Positions 23,301 to 37,228 are shown, counted from the first letter of the stretch. The stretch: 64,000 nucleotides of DNA from Tetrahymena thermophila SB210 (GCF_000189635.1 NW_002476186.1:372001-436000), one strand, 5' to 3'. A program made the numbers and translations. Notes: generated by a model not told the origin, from the sequence alone.

Positions 23301-26128
23301 GCAAAACAGAATAGGCATACAGAGGAAATAACAATAAATTTGATTCCATAAAAAGCTAGCAAAAATCAGTCAATGTTTAAGAGGCTGCTATAACACACAG
23401 CTATACACCAACAAAGCAAATTAGAAGTATTTCGTTAGACGATAGAAATATGAATAATACTTAAATGCATTTGGAAGATTTGAGAAAGCAATATTTAAAT
23501 GAACTTTGGTCAAAAAGTGTTAGTGAAATAGAGAAATTAGGCATGAATGAATCTGATGAGTCTGATTCTTGCCCTTCAGATGATAATTTAGATGATAAAG
23601 AAATCAGTAAGATATTTGACAAGACATTAAATTCTTACTAAAAGCTGACAAGTTAAAGAAAACGTAATATAAACAATAAAGGCAATAAAAAGCAAAGTTT
23701 TTTAAATGGAAGTTTTATGAATAACTCTTAATCTTAAAGCACTTCTCCTTCTAATGGTTTAAATAATTAATCATAAATAATTATGAATGAGGAATGTTCA
23801 CCCTTTAAAAAGAAAGAAGCAGGATGGAATTCTTACTTTGGGAGAGGAAACAGCAGTTTGATGTAAAAAAAATTTTCCATCTCTGAAGAAAAGCTTTAAG
23901 CTTAACAAAAAATAAACAAATAATCTGAATTAAGTTGTGAAAATTCAAATTAGAATAGCTAAAAAAAGAACATTTAGCAATCTTAAATAACTCTTGCTGC
24001 AGTCAAAAATAAGGCTTTCAATTTTTAGTGTGCCTCTCCTTAAGTACCTACTACTAGATAGAGTCCATTAAATAGATATGATGAACTTGCAAGTGTAAGT
24101 CCTAAAAAAATATTATACTATCAGCAGGTAAATTCAAGATAACTTCCTTCTTTACAAAAGACGAACTGCGGAACTTCGGCTATCGAAAATGAAAATTGGA
24201 TTGACAAAAGACGTATTAAGAATTTGAAATAACAAAAATCAGATGATCAATAGCCATTTATTGCAAATACACTTTCTAAACAGATAAAATACCTTTAGCC
24301 TAACTAATAACTTCAATAGTAGCTAATATAGAATTAGTAAGATTTTTAGTAAAAATAAAAATTAATGAATTCATAATTCATAGATAATTAGTAAAGTGAA
24401 TTTTACAAGGTATTCTAAGACAAAAATAGCATAGTTAAACCTTAATACCTCAATTAAAATTAACAAATAAATTAAAACCCAATTCCATACAATTAAATAC
24501 AAACTATGAATCAGTAAATTTAACAATACAATCACTAACGCTTAAGTCCTTATAAAAGGAAGTACCATAAAAATCAAACTGGATGTAATTAAAAATCTAA
24601 TAACAATAAGTTTGCTTAATTTGATTCAAGTTACTTAGGAAATTCTTACTTAGTTGATATGGATAAAACGGATTAAAATGCTTCTAATAATTATAAAAAT
24701 AACTTATCTAATATTGAATTTAGAGATGAAAACGAAGATTTAAATCTTTTCTCAAATCTCTAAAACTAAAGAAATTTTCTTAATTAGTCTATGCTTCCTT
24801 CACTTTACACATATGAAAGTAATGAAACAAAGCATTAGTTCACAGAAATTTAAAACGATTACTTGAATGCAGATTTATCTGACTAAAACTCCTACTAAAG
24901 AGCAAATAATTTGTAACATTCAATATCGCCTAAGCAAGGAAAAAATGCTTAGAATAACATTATCTCAGCTGTTTAAAATTAAATAAAAAGGAAAACTTAA
25001 AAAGATTTTGCTGTTTATATTCATTAAGATAAATCATAGCTTCAAAATCAGTAGACTTAATTTTAAAATCAGTCTGTTGAGGATTCCGTTATAAGTACAA
25101 TGAGATACGAATAATCTAAAAGCACCTATTTTGATCCATTAAAATCTTCTAATTAACCAAGCCAAATTTAATTAAGCAAAAACCACAATATTCACTATTA
25201 AGAGTATGTAAAATTTAAAAATAAAAATAATCCAAATGTTGGAAACCAAAATGCTTTTAATCAAACTTTGTCTTAACAATCTTATTATGAGAATCAATAG
25301 GCTTAAAAAGTAGACAAGTAAACTTTATGTACAAGCAGCTAAGATTATAATAATAACAAACTAGATTCTTTGCTAAATATAATATCTGATATTCCAATAA
25401 AAATAAAATTAAATAAAAGTAATTATAATGGCTTCAATCAAATAACATCCTAGATAAATTAAAACAGTTAATTCTTAAATGGAGATAAAATTACTTAACA
25501 AAATATTGAAGAATAATATCAAAATGAATATAATAACAAACTTTTAAGCTAAAAAACCCATTTTTCTCTTGGAGTGCCATCTATTTCAGAAAATCAAGCT
25601 TAATTTAGTTTAAAGAAGAAAAAGAAGGCAGTTGAGTAAATGATGAAAAAAGATTTGTAAAATTAAATATTTAATTAAAGAACTATTACAATAATCAACA
25701 CTTAAAATAATTAGCCTAATTAAAGTTCATAAAAAGATATTTTAGCTTAAAGTTCTATTGTCAATAGCATTTTAGATAACAATTAAGTAACTCTAGAATA
25801 ATAAACAAGTCTTTTTGAAATTTAAAATAATTTATAAAGAAAATATGATTTTTAAGTTCAAAATAATTCTATGATAAATTTACCTGATAATACATAGTAA
25901 TATAATTATTCACAGGATAAAACTGATAAATTAGCTTAATTATAAAATACAATTTCGACCAATATTTAAAATTACAATTCTTCAAAAAATATTAGATCCC
26001 AAAGCTGCACTAAATAGTAGAAAGCAGCTAAATTCTAAAATAAATAGCAGCAAAATAATAACGAAATTAATGCAAAAAAACTAATTTTTTATAGCATAAA
26101 TGACTAAAATTTAAAATAAATAGTATGA
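20356..26128 (+). CDS. Cytosolic carboxypeptidase, CCP2/CCP3 (AGBL2/3) type, with very long Q/N-rich tail
   Basis: Two exons, 20356-22180 and 22554-26128, join in frame to 1799 residues. The 373-base GT...AG intron splits the Gly codon before [11 protein letters not shown]. An N-terminal CCP domain ([29 protein letters not shown]) comes before the M14D metallopeptidase domain. Zinc ligands are H617 and E620 (HPGE) and H713 (DLHGH). Substrate-binding blocks are [19 protein letters not shown] and DLNRRW, and the catalytic Glu is E783 (FTLESSFCG). KKNIFIYGC and [18 protein letters not shown] are close to human AGBL2/3. These enzymes trim glutamates from tubulin tails in cilia. Residues from about 860 to 1799 form a low-complexity Asn/Gln/Ser tail absent from animal homologues; its role is unknown. 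The first 430 residues are also low complexity. Confidence 0.93.
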
Positions 26129-27266
26129 GCAATCTGAATATAAACATTACTATAAAAATTTTCTTATATAAAATAATTAATAAAAATATTTAACAAAACT
26201 TATTAAAAATTTGAAGCACATTTCGATTTTATTTAAATTTTTATATTATTTCCTAAATTAATAGACAGACATTTAAACTACATTTAAAAAACCAATTAAA
26301 TGTTATTTTTATTATTTAAATTTAAACTTTTCAAGCTCACATTATGTATTATACAACTTAAAAATGTTTAAAATAATTTATTTATTAATTATGATAATCT
26401 AGAAATATTAATACATATAAAATAAAATTGGTATGTTTTTGGTAATTTAATTATGCATAAAAATTAAAATCTAAATTAATCTAAAAATTTATAAAAAGAA
26501 ATAAATTTTGTTTAAATTTTATATGGATTTACTTAATCAAATTAATTTTTAATTTATTTTTTTATAAAGGTGTTATAAATATACTTTCAAATAATTTCTT
26601 TTCATCTAATAGAATATTTCTCATGAATACAATAAATTCTTAGTTGATTCATTAAAGAAAGAGTCAGATAAAGTGCTAGTTTAAAATAGTGTAGTTTATA
26701 TAACTTAATACTAAAGTAATTAAAATAAAATTATATAATCATAACTCAAATTTCTATAAATTTATAGGAAATCAATGAAAAATAATTTAACTTATTTGGC
26801 TAATATTTTAAAAAAATAAAATGAAAATTAATGATTAAAATTTTGTTAATATTGAATAAAAAATAACATTAATTAATAAAGTAAACAAATGAATTATGAA
26901 TTTAAAATAAATTTAATTAGATACTTTGTTTAATTGATCTACAATTGAAAAGATATAATAACTTGGTTTTTGAAAAAGAGAATAATAAACAATACCATAA
27001 ATTTATAATTAATTATTTTAATTTATTTTTTAATATATTGAAATAAATAGTATTTTTTTAATATTAATGTATCTATTTTAATTTATATATGCACTCAATC
27101 ATTGTAATAAATGATTTTATTGATTGGTGGATGGAAGAATTTATTAATAATCTTACTGTTTACTGAAAATATTTATCAATGTCATGTTTGTTAAACTTTT
27201 TAGGTTTTTTAAATTTATAAATTTCATTTTTTTTTTTTGTAGCAAAGTGAAATAAAAGATTTTGTA
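26129..27266. other. Intergenic spacer between convergent genes
   Basis: AT-rich sequence between two gene 3' ends. The only coding-like signal is the small frame at 26523-26834, listed separately. Confidence 0.55.
26523..26834 (+). CDS. Possible small ORF, 103 residues
   Basis: Frame of 104 codons from MDLLNQINFQFIF to TGA at 26832-26834. The second half has a protein-like mix of residues (NISHEYNKFLVDSLKKESDK, QSQLKFLQIYRKSMKNNL). With TGA the only stop, frames this long arise by chance in such DNA, and no homologue is recognised. It could also be an exon of a spliced gene. Confidence 0.25.
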
Positions 27267-30018
27267 TCAAAGCTCCAAGGTTTTTAAATTTTCTGTAGAG
27301 TTGTTTGTTAAAATAAAATTATCCTTTATGAAATTTTCAAAAGAATCACTACTTTCATCTATATAATTATTATTTGTTATAATTTTTTAAGCACCTTCAA
27401 GCTAAAATGATATGTTGTTGTTAGTCCCACTTTAATTGAAAACACTTTCTCTTCTTTTATTCCAATTGCAAAATGAATTATTTACAACGAAATTTGAGAT
27501 ATTGCTACTATTAGTGTTTAGATGTCCAATTTAATTTAGATTATAATTATTGGTTACTAAACCACTATTGCTCATATTGTTGTGGCTAGATTAAGTAGAG
27601 TTTATTGGAATAAAATTTTTTTGCTTTTTTGCAAATTTAGATTCAATTTGTTTAGATTCTGTATAGTTACTTGAACTATGCTACTAACTACCAATATTAA
27701 AGCTATTTGATCTATTGTGTCTCTAGCTTTTCTTTTATTCTATTATTTTCTTATCAATTTCACTTTCTTCAGTTCTAAATATTATAAATCAAATAAATAT
27801 ATTTGCTAAATGTTAAGAATACTTACTTGTGATTAATAGTTGAGTATCTCCTATCACTTATTTACTATAGAGTTTTCATTTTTTATTTTATGTTTGATCT
27901 CTCTGATGGGTTTTTTTCTAACTTATCTTCAAATTTTTCATAGAAATACTAAATTAGTTTATTTTAATTAGATATACTAGGTGCTCTACTATTTTTCATT
28001 GAAAAATGCTTTAGTCTATTTAAGAGCTATTGCCTATTATTCGGGTTATTTTTTTCTCTTGCAGACTACAACTAGATATATTCTTTGATTTTTTTACTAG
28101 CTTAAATCATTTTTTCTTAAAAGTTTTTAGGCAAATCATTCTAATTCGAATTTTATTTTGTATCTGCTGCTGTTGAGTATTTAGATTCAATGGTTGTTGA
28201 GTACTTAGATTCAAGATTAGAAGGAATATTTCGATTTGATTTGATTTAAATGCTGCTACTATTATTATTGGAAATGGAAGATTAAGCTTATAAATTTGAA
28301 GTATTTTATTTTTCAAAGTTAGGCTACTAATATATTATTTACTACTATGGTTAAAATTGGCCATTATTTTATATGGTGGCTTCTCCATTCATAGTGTCCT
28401 TCTTTTTAATTTTTTAATCATTTACACTCTCTGCTTTTAACAGTGGTGCTTTTTCTTAGATCTGCTTAATTTAGCTTTTCTTTTCATTAAATAATAGGGC
28501 TTATTCTTGATTCCTAATTTATTATTTTTGCTAAGAATCCTGCTATTTTTATTGCTAAATAATTGTCTAAATTTTCTTTTCTGGAGATATTTCTTCCTTG
28601 TTTGATGTCTTAATGCTTTTATATAGAGAAAGATGCATTTGATTAGCCTAAGTTCTAAGCATATTTAAAAATTTTTATTTTTTTTGAATTAAATAAACAA
28701 AATTTGTATACTGATTATTCTCCTTGTCTTCCAGTAAAGATTAGTCGGTATAAACTAAATTATTTGAATCTAGCTGAATGTTTGTAGGAGTATTCAATTT
28801 AATTTTTCTTTGGCTAGAGCTTTCTGTTTGAGATCGTTAATTGCTTAAATTGTTAATCAGCTATTTAGAGTAATAGTGATAATCGTTTTAGATTTTACTT
28901 TTAGGAATATTTTATGCAGATTTTTAGGTTTGGTTTTCTTTTAAGACACTGATTTCTTGCTTTAATTAGCTTATCTAAATCGTCATTTCTTTAATTGTTG
29001 AATCTTTTATCTCTAATTATTATTGCATTTATTCACAAACCTTTTCTAAGAACTATAAAAATAAACTTTATCACTGAATGTTTATTTATTACTTGAGTAA
29101 TAATTAGAATCTAATAAAATTTTTATTATAAATAATAAACTACATCAGTTTGTTGGGCATGAACTTTCTCTAAATTTTTTATTTATTCTTCCTGTTCTTA
29201 GCATTTTATTTGAGATGACTCCAAATATAATTTAAGTTCTTACTAAATCTTGAATTTAAATTAAAAATAATGTTTTTTTAGAAATTCATTTAAATTAAAT
29301 TACTCTGATATGCTCACGAATTTGTGCTTCAAGTCTTTGAAGATTCTTATCATAGCTATCACATTCTTATTCATGCTTTTCCTTTAATTCTTTCTCTGAA
29401 GCCTTAGATTAGATAAAATGGATTTCTATAAGCTGCTTGATGTTTTAGAGTAAATCTTTTTCGTTGAATTGGCAATATTGAGAATCTAAAAATATATCTT
29501 AGAATGTGTCAAATTCATTAAGTATGCTCTATTACAAAAATTTTGTATTAATAATAAATTTATACGGATAAATATACTTTTTCAATATTGGATTTGACAT
29601 AGTTATACAGTTCTATTGCAGCATATTCTTTATCTTTAGTAGAAATATCATATTTTGATTAATAATCTTAATTTTAGAGTTATTTTTATCTCTGATTTGA
29701 TTTTACAGCTCCAGCACAGCTATTTGAGCGAGTTTTACGATTTTGACTAAAGCTTTGATCAACAAAAAAATCATTTATGCAATTATTAATATTTATTTCA
29801 TCATGCTTTTATCCCAAATTTAATGTATTTTAATGGCTTAAATTATTTAAATTGCCCTAACAATTAATTGTATTATAAGAATTATGATTTAGGTGTTTGG
29901 TCACTTTTTACTATTAAATGTTCCTGTCTTTTGATCCTTTTTTAGAAATGTTGTCTGATTGTCTTCTACTTAAATTATTTGACACAATTTAAGTGGCAGA
30001 TTAAAGCTGCTTGCTCAT
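27267..30018 (-). CDS. Hypothetical coiled-coil protein, Ser/Asn-rich ends
   Basis: Minus-strand gene from ATG at 30018 (MSKQLQSATQIVSNNLSRRQ) to TGA at 27269-27267, with several short introns (about 29527-29583, 29100-29180 and others). The N-terminus is basic and Ser/Asn-rich. The middle has clear coiled-coil segments: LLQNIKQLIEIHFIQSKAS, KELKEKHEQECDSYDKNLQR, LYLESSQIKCQEQEEQI, and VCEQMQQQLEIKDSTIKEM. The last part is Lys/Asn/Gln-rich with a duplicated SKYST(T/A) motif and ends SSDSFENFIKD...NLKTLEL. No enzyme motif, membrane span or known domain was seen. It may be a cytoskeletal or basal-body scaffold, but that is inference from composition only. Exon borders are approximate. Confidence 0.65.
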
Positions 30019-31208
30019 AATAATCTCTTTAATACTTAAGTGATTTATTTTATATTTAATCCTCTTATGCTATTTTGAAAGAGAAATTGATATTTATTTA
30101 ATTTTTGAATAGATTCTAAGAAATTTATCAGTATTATTCTTTAATTAGTAAAATAGCAACTAAAAATTATTCATTTCAATTTTACATTCTTTCTAGATAG
30201 ATATTACTGGAGTATTGCTTCTTATCAAAGAATCAATTATCTTATTTACTAATTTTGATTCAACAAATCTGAGAATTCAAAGCTTTTATCATATTAAATA
30301 AATCTATAAAAATCTATATAAAATAATTTATTTTGACAACAACAAAAAAAATAATTTTTTTATTAGAATAAAGTATTTTTCTCAATTGTCATTTAATCAT
30401 AAGTTTATTTGGCGTTAAAAAAATGAAATTTTCTATAGCAAAGAGGAATTTGCTTGAATTAATTTTTATAAGAATTTTTTAAAAACCAATAATTTTAAAA
30501 GAGTTTAGTTTGAATTGATAAATTGCTTTTAAAGTGATGAAATTCAAATTTTCCTTAAGCAAATTAATACTTTTTTAATCAAAAAATTTGAATTTAAATT
30601 GTAAAATAATCAAAATACCTTCAAATTTCATGTTATAATACACTTTTAGAGAATTTTCTAATTAACTTAAGCTATTTTATTTTCCAAAAGTCATTTATTG
30701 TTAATTATTATTATTGGTTGCGATTTTTTATTTTTATTCAAAAATAGAAAATCAAAATATTAAATTTTGTAAAAAAATTTTTATTATGAACATATTTTAG
30801 AAATACAAAGTAATTAAAAAAAAGATTGGTTTAATTATTATATAAAAATTACTTAACTAAAAAATAAACTATTTTTTTTATTGATATATTTCAAAAGAAA
30901 GAAGAAATTTATCTATAATTTTTTTGGTAAAATGTAAATATATTTATATTTATAATTATTAATTTAAAAATTTTAAATGAAATGAACTATAAAATATGCA
31001 ATAAAAATTATAATAATAAATGGAATGATATCGAAATATAAAGATTTATAAGGGTTTAATTTCAAAAATGTTGTATTATTATTATTTTTTAATTTATTAT
31101 AAAATACGAAAAATATAAAAATATTTATTTTAAGAGGATAAGAATGTACATAAGAAAAGCAATAAATAAATAAATTAATTATTATTTCATTTTTTAATTT
31201 AATTAAAA
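30019..31208. other. Intergenic spacer
   Basis: AT-rich sequence between the 5' end of the coiled-coil gene and the 3' end of the ubiquitin protease gene. Minus-strand frame 30973-31212 overlaps the protease stop and looks like chance. Confidence 0.6.
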
Positions 31209-33312
31209 TCATTAGTTGAGCTCATAAAATAGAATATATGCAGATTCTGAACCTATAATTTCTAATTTGGTACTAAAATTAGCATCTTATTTAGATACTT
31301 AATCATCGTTAAATAAATACCAGCTTCTATCTTATTGATTGTATATATTCCTATTTATATTGTATATTTTTATTAGAATTTTTACTAAAAGGTAATTAAT
31401 TAATTACGCAGTGTAGTGACCCTTAAATAGGGTTTCTCCATGATGATCAATTAAACCAGTTAATTTATATTCAGTACTTTTAAATCCTATTTTATTAAAA
31501 AAATTGTAAAATATCAATTAACTTAAAATAAATTTTTGTTTACTTGGCACTTCAGATTTATAAATAAATTCTGAAATATTTAATTTTGATGGTATCTATA
31601 TTTTATTTTACTTTTTATTATTTTAAGCATCAAATCTTACTATTTGTAAGACAAGAATTTTAGGTATTCTTATTAAGCTACTTTTTATTTCCATTCCTTT
31701 ACATTTGCATTTATCACAAACAACTTCTTATAGCAATTCGTCTTTAAATTCAAATCTTAGATAATTTTCTAATTTATCATCTTGGCTTGTTGGGAAAATG
31801 TTGAAATAAGAGTTTCTTCTTTCTAAAGTTGGAATATGCAATTAAATGTCATCAAAAACATCGCATAAGACAGATTAGTTTTTACACAAATAATTTTTGC
31901 AAGTCATGATTTTAAGATATTAGCCTATTTTTTTATTTATTGTTTAAAAGAAATCTATTTAAATAGTTTTACCTCTGAAATAATCAGATATTAAAGATGA
32001 TTCTATTGAATTAACTTGATTCCATTTATCGATTGCTTTTTGAAGAGGAGAAGAATTGGGGTTGCTAGTTTAATTACTTATTTTTTATATTTTTGATTTA
32101 GTTAAATGATGTTTATTTAGACAGTCATGTATGAGCTCTCTTATTTTGCAAAAAAATTCATGAGCGCATTATTAAGCAGTTCCTCTAAAATTAGTGGCAT
32201 ATGTATCCACAATATCCTTAACTTAGCACATTTATTCATAGTTAGCTATTTAATTCTCACAGATATTTTTTGTTAGAGAAAGTAAAAAAATCAACTCATG
32301 AAGTGGATTGAAGATTTCTTCATTTTAAAGGTTTTCTTCTATTTACTTCATTAGTTTACCTCCTGATAAGTGAAATAGACATTATAAAACCGAGTTCCTA
32401 TTTATAAAAAAGCAGTCTTATTTATTGATTTAATTATTTTTATTTATTTATTTACATGTAGCATGTTTGGCCAATGTTTGCTAGTCCATTGCCTAAAGTG
32501 AAACTGCTATTTTTGAATTTAGAATAGTTCATAGGGCTTTCGGATACTTATACCATGCTCTTAAATATTTATTAATTTTTAGGACTGAAGATATTAGACT
32601 AGCTTAGTCTTTTAAAAGTTGAACCAGCTTTATCTATAAAATATAATAAGATAATTTGTTTTTTTTATGAGATAAAGAGCATTTACTCATTGTATTCTAA
32701 GATCCTTAAGATCCTTGGTTGATTATCTCGCTTTTACTGTAATCTCCTATTAAAATGAATAAATATTAATTTAATTTTCATAGAAAGTTTAACAAATAAG
32801 TAATAACTAATTCTAATAAATTATTTATGAATGATTACTTTATTATATAAACTACTATCCATAGGCTTAATTTGAAGTAGTAAAATTATTATAGCTTTAA
32901 TTTTACATTAATTTCTTTATATTCTTTCCTATTGTTATATTACTTGAAATATTTTTCTTTTAATGCTTTTGACAGATATCTTAGACAAAATTTTTAATTA
33001 AAATAAACTATAAAAACCTTAGTGTGCTAAAAGAAAGTTTAAAAGCATAAGAATATTAATCAGATTATTAATTTTTGTTATCAGTAATCAACTATTTATT
33101 AAAAATATTTAGAATATTCAGCATAATGTAGTTGATAGGATTTTTTTAAAAAATATTAATTCAGTATTCTAGATATTTAAATCTACTTATTGAAATAGTA
33201 ATTAAAATAGAAACTTACCCATATTTTAAGGATATCTATTCTCAGAAAATTCAAACCAAATCATTAATTAAATCAATAAAAGTTTTTTAGCATTAATATC
33301 ATTTTTTATCAT
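31209..33312 (-). CDS. Ubiquitin carboxyl-terminal hydrolase (USP family)
   Basis: Minus-strand gene ending TGA at 31211-31209. The USP catalytic Cys box GLANIGQTCYM is split by a 55-base intron, and splicing restores TCYMNSVLQCLFHLSGG. The His box is GLIDHHGETLFKGHYTA and the Asp/end block is WYLFNDDQVSK followed by AYILFYELNQ. A C-x-C-x-x-C zinc-type cluster (CDKCKC, plus CKNYLC) lies in the fingers region, so the catalytic triad looks intact. The family removes ubiquitin from proteins. The N-terminus is spliced: MIKNDINAKKLLLIQLM... starts at 33312, a donor GTAAGT lies at about 33222, and the next exon begins GDYSKSEIINQG near 32752. This roughly 440-base first intron is the least certain part; if it is wrong, the gene starts near 32690. 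Another intron follows SDYFRG. Confidence 0.9.
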
Positions 33313-33518
33313 TTAATTTTGTATTTTACTAATAATCTCTTTTAAGAATTTTTCTGTTATGAAAATTTACAAAATATTCAATTTTGAAAATTACAAACAA
33401 TTAATCTAATAATTCGAATTTATTGATTGATAGATAGATAGATAGAGAGATATTAATTACTTACAACTAAGTTAGCCAAAAGAAAAATATTAATATTTGA
33501 CATATTTATTTATTATAA
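33313..33518. promoter_or_regulatory. Divergent promoter between USP and CEP164-like genes
   Basis: About 206 bases separate the two start codons, so both promoters must lie here or overlap the first exons. It contains a short GATA repeat (33426-33446). No defined binding site can be named. Confidence 0.4.
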
Positions 33519-36500
33519 ATGAATTAAATTTAATCTGAAAACAAATATGAATCTATTGTACTTGAGGAGGAGATAGAAAACTATGAACCTACTGAAGAAG
33601 GTAATTTTTTGAAGAAATTACTTTAACCTAATTATAAAATACATTCAAAAAGAAATATTTGAATATGCCTCCTACCTAGGAATGGATCTTGAAAATGAAA
33701 AAGAATTACTTTGGATCGCGCGAAATGGATTAAAAGCTCCTTTACCTTAAGGTTGGAAACCCTGCCAAACTTAAGATGAGGAAATTTACTATTTCAATTT
33801 TGATACTGGTGAAAGTAGATGGGATCATCCTTGCGATGAATAATTTAGAAAATTATATTTAGAAGAGAAAAATAAATTATATCAAAAAAGGGCTTAGACT
33901 ACCTTTTAATTAAAAGATATTGCAGCTGAACCAATTACAGGTAAATGATAGTTAATGATTTATTATCTTTAATTAAAAATTGTAAATGTACCTAAATAAT
34001 ACTATGTTCATATTTATCTTAGAGGATGATTTTGAAGATGAATTAGAAACATGCGAAAGGAAGAAAGATTACAGAAAGAGCTCTAGAGGAATAAATGGTA
34101 CTCAAAGAAGCTCAAACGAAGGGGAAAAGGTCAATAAAGAATAGATGAAAAAATAAAATGAATAGGGTTAAAATAACAGCTAACTTATTGACAATAAAAG
34201 TTAAAAAGAAAATAATTTGAATAGCAGAAATGAACAATTTTTTTAGAGTGATAAAAAAAATCAAAAAAACCAAAATAATATTCTAAATGAAAGCAAACTT
34301 CACTTAACAAAATCACCAGCTAATTTGACTTCATCTCTTTATGCTTCGACTATTGAAGATCCTAGCTAGATATTTAGTAACAACTAGAGTATTAAATAAA
34401 AGATAAATAACTAAAATGGATAAAAATATTTTAATAGTGTGAAAAAGCAATTAGAAGATGTGAATGAATCTAAAAGCATTTTATTTTAAAATTAAGATCT
34501 TGCATAGGAGGATTCATATATATAGTAAAAATAGTTGTAGATTGACTAAGAAAACAAGTTAAAAATAAATGAAATTTAACAATAATTAGAAAATGATTTT
34601 GCTTAGTTTTAAAAAGATCTTGAAAGAAATTTTGAATCATAAAAACAAGAAATTATTAAAGTTTATAGTGATAGAATAGCTGATAATAAGATTAAATAAG
34701 ATTATTAAAAATAAACTCAAAAAAATAAGATTATTTAGGAGCTTGAGTAATTCAAACACACAGAGATTTTAAACTAACAATAATAGCTTTAAAATAATCT
34801 CTTACATGTTAGAAAAAACTATGAAGAAAACACAAAAATATTTGAAGAAGAAATAGAGTAACTATGTGTCTCTAAATTAGAACAGCTTGAATCTGAAATC
34901 AAAGACTTAAAATAGATAAAAGTATTATTTATATAATTTATTGTTGAAATAATTTTTTTAATTCTATATTATTATATTTTTTTAATTTGTATGCTTAACT
35001 TAAATAGGAGGATTAAGAAAAGGGGATATAAAATATTGAGAAAGATCACTAGGAGATATTGAAATAATTGTCTGAGGATTTTGAAAAGTAGAAAATAGAG
35101 GTAAATTAAAAGGTTGAAGACCAAATAAAAAAAGCAATAGAAAAGGAATAAAAAAACTTCGAAAAAGACTTAGAAAGCTTTTAACTAATATGGGAACAAT
35201 AATTCTAAATATAAGAAATGTCACCTATAGAAGAAGAAGCATATAGATAAACAACTAAGATTGAATTTGAAAAAAAATACAAAGAGTTTTAGATTGATCT
35301 TTTAAGAGAGCAAGAAAATAAAAGGCATCTTGTATTTGATAGAATCAGGAAAGAAGAAATAATTAATTTTGAGAAAAATAAAATGAAGAAAAAAAATGAG
35401 TACGAGATTATTTTAGAAGAAAAAAGACTAGAAATCTAGAAGCTTTTAGCCTCTTAAGAAAATTTGTTTGAAAAAGGTAAATTTAACTCCATAATTATTT
35501 GTAATTAATAAAATTTTTTTATAGAAGTTAGACAATTAGAAAACAAATAAAAGGAAAAGTTTGAAGAGTTTAGCAATGTTCAAGTAAAATAACTAGAAAA
35601 TCAAATTTTAGTAATAATTTCTTCGTTTAAAATTCAAATTATGATTTTAATTTTACTAATTTTATCAATTTTCTTAAAAAAGAACTTAGAGTAACAAAAA
35701 TAGTAACTTATTGAACAAATTTAAAAAGAAGAACCTGTTTTGACAGATATTTAAAACCTTGATATCTAACTTCATTAGATTATTAATAGCTTTTAAAACT
35801 CTATTGATGAGTTAAATGATAGGAAAAATAAATTGTAAGAAGAAATAATTAAGTAAAATAAGACTTTTGAGGATATATAAAAGTAAAAGTAAGAATAGGA
35901 ATCTGTTTTAAATGAAATCAATCTATAAATTTTGAATTAAGAAAATATCAATTAGCAATTAGCTTTCTAAATGAATTTATAATAAAAGAATTTAGAAGAT
36001 GAAAAAAAGGCAGAAGTGAAATTGAGATAAACTTTAGAGTAGTTTAGGTCAAATAATTATTTTAGCTAATAAAACAACTTAAATTTATTTGCAGATGAGT
36101 AAAATAGCTTTGGTTATAAAATCGATGAGTCGAGTATAATTAATAATGAGGATTTATAAAATAACACTGAAATAGATAGACTTCAAAAAGAAGTAGAATA
36201 ATTAAAAAGCTTGATTCAAAAAGAGGACAATCCCTACAGATCTGACTAAAATTACTATTCTAACAAAGAAAATAATGCTATTGATAACATTTCTAGTAAA
36301 ATTAATTTTAATTATATAAATTAACATTTTTTTATCATGAATGAAATAGATTAATAAGAAGCAATTAGAAAAAGAATGGAAAAGAGAAATTATCATTAAA
36401 TTGAGAATTAAAATATCAATTATGCAAACTAATATAAAACTATTTAAAATGATAAAGAATACTATGAATTAATTTAAAAGAGAGATTAACTTTTAAGGGA

Positions 36501-36851
36501 CAGAAAGTAATTTTTATTTATGCAGCAGTAAAATCTGAATTCGGGATAAATTCAAAACGATCCTCTAACTAAAAATATCCTAAATATGATGGATTAGAAA
36601 ATATAAAAAATTAATTTAAAAATTAAACAGTATGAATAAGAATTAAAATATAATTAAAGAAATATTCAAAAAATAAAAGGAACACAATATTCTTCAAAGA
36701 AGAATTATCACAAGCTCTCAAATGTAATTAATTGGCTATATTTACTTAAATATTTTAAATCTAATATTTTTATTTATTATTTAATTTTTAAAAGTAAGAA
36801 GATTTAGAAGAGTAACAAATAAACATGGAAGGATTTTCAAGGATAATGTGA
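33519..36851 (+). CDS. CEP164: CEP164-like WW-domain and coiled-coil protein
   Basis: Spliced gene; exon 1 is 33519-33600 and exon 2 starts at 33653. The N-terminus closely follows the CEP164 family: VLEEEIENYEPTEEEIFEYA, then LLWIARNGLKAPLPQGWKPC and YYFNFDTGESRWDHPCDEQF. This is a WW domain with W62, W84 and P87 preceded by the family's helical leader. After it comes about 850 residues of Lys/Glu/Gln-rich coiled coil (for example LEQLESEIKDLKQIK, EKKYKEFQIDLLREQENKR). The protein ends MEGFSRIM with TGA at 36849-36851. CEP164 sits on distal appendages (transition fibres) of basal bodies, is needed for docking, and recruits TTBK2 in animals. Introns lie near 33943-34024, 34921-35010, 35475-35525, 35610-35680 and 36727-36795. 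Borders are inferred from frame continuity. Confidence 0.88.
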
Positions 36852-37228
36852 TCAATCACAATTTTATTTATTCAAATTTTAATAATTAATATTTTATAAA
36901 AAATTAAAAAAATGTATTGAAAATTACAATGTAATTGCAATAAAATCGTTCAAATAAAAAATTATATAAATTTATTTTATTTATTTTTAATTTTATATAT
37001 TTTATCTTTTTTTAAATATCTTTATAATGTTGCCGTGCTTTTAATGAAAATAACTGATTTTGTTGGGAGATTAACTAAATTTCTAAATAAATAAGCTTAA
37101 ACGAATCCATACATTTTGTATTAATCCCAAGAAACACATTTTAATTAAATTAGTTAGATATTTAGAAACTTATTTGTTTGGAATTTGATTAAGTAAAAAG
37201 TAGAGTTTGTTTATACAAGAATAGTAAA
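36852..37228. other. Intergenic spacer
   Basis: AT-rich 3' flank and promoter. A weak imperfect inverted repeat (core TTTCTAAATA, near 37080 and 37160) lies about 60-150 bases upstream of the next ATG; it may be chance. Confidence 0.45.

Noticed and set aside
37072-37180. Imperfect inverted repeat around TTTCTAAATA
   Set aside because: About 14 of 17 positions match over a wide loop; not convincing above AT-rich background.
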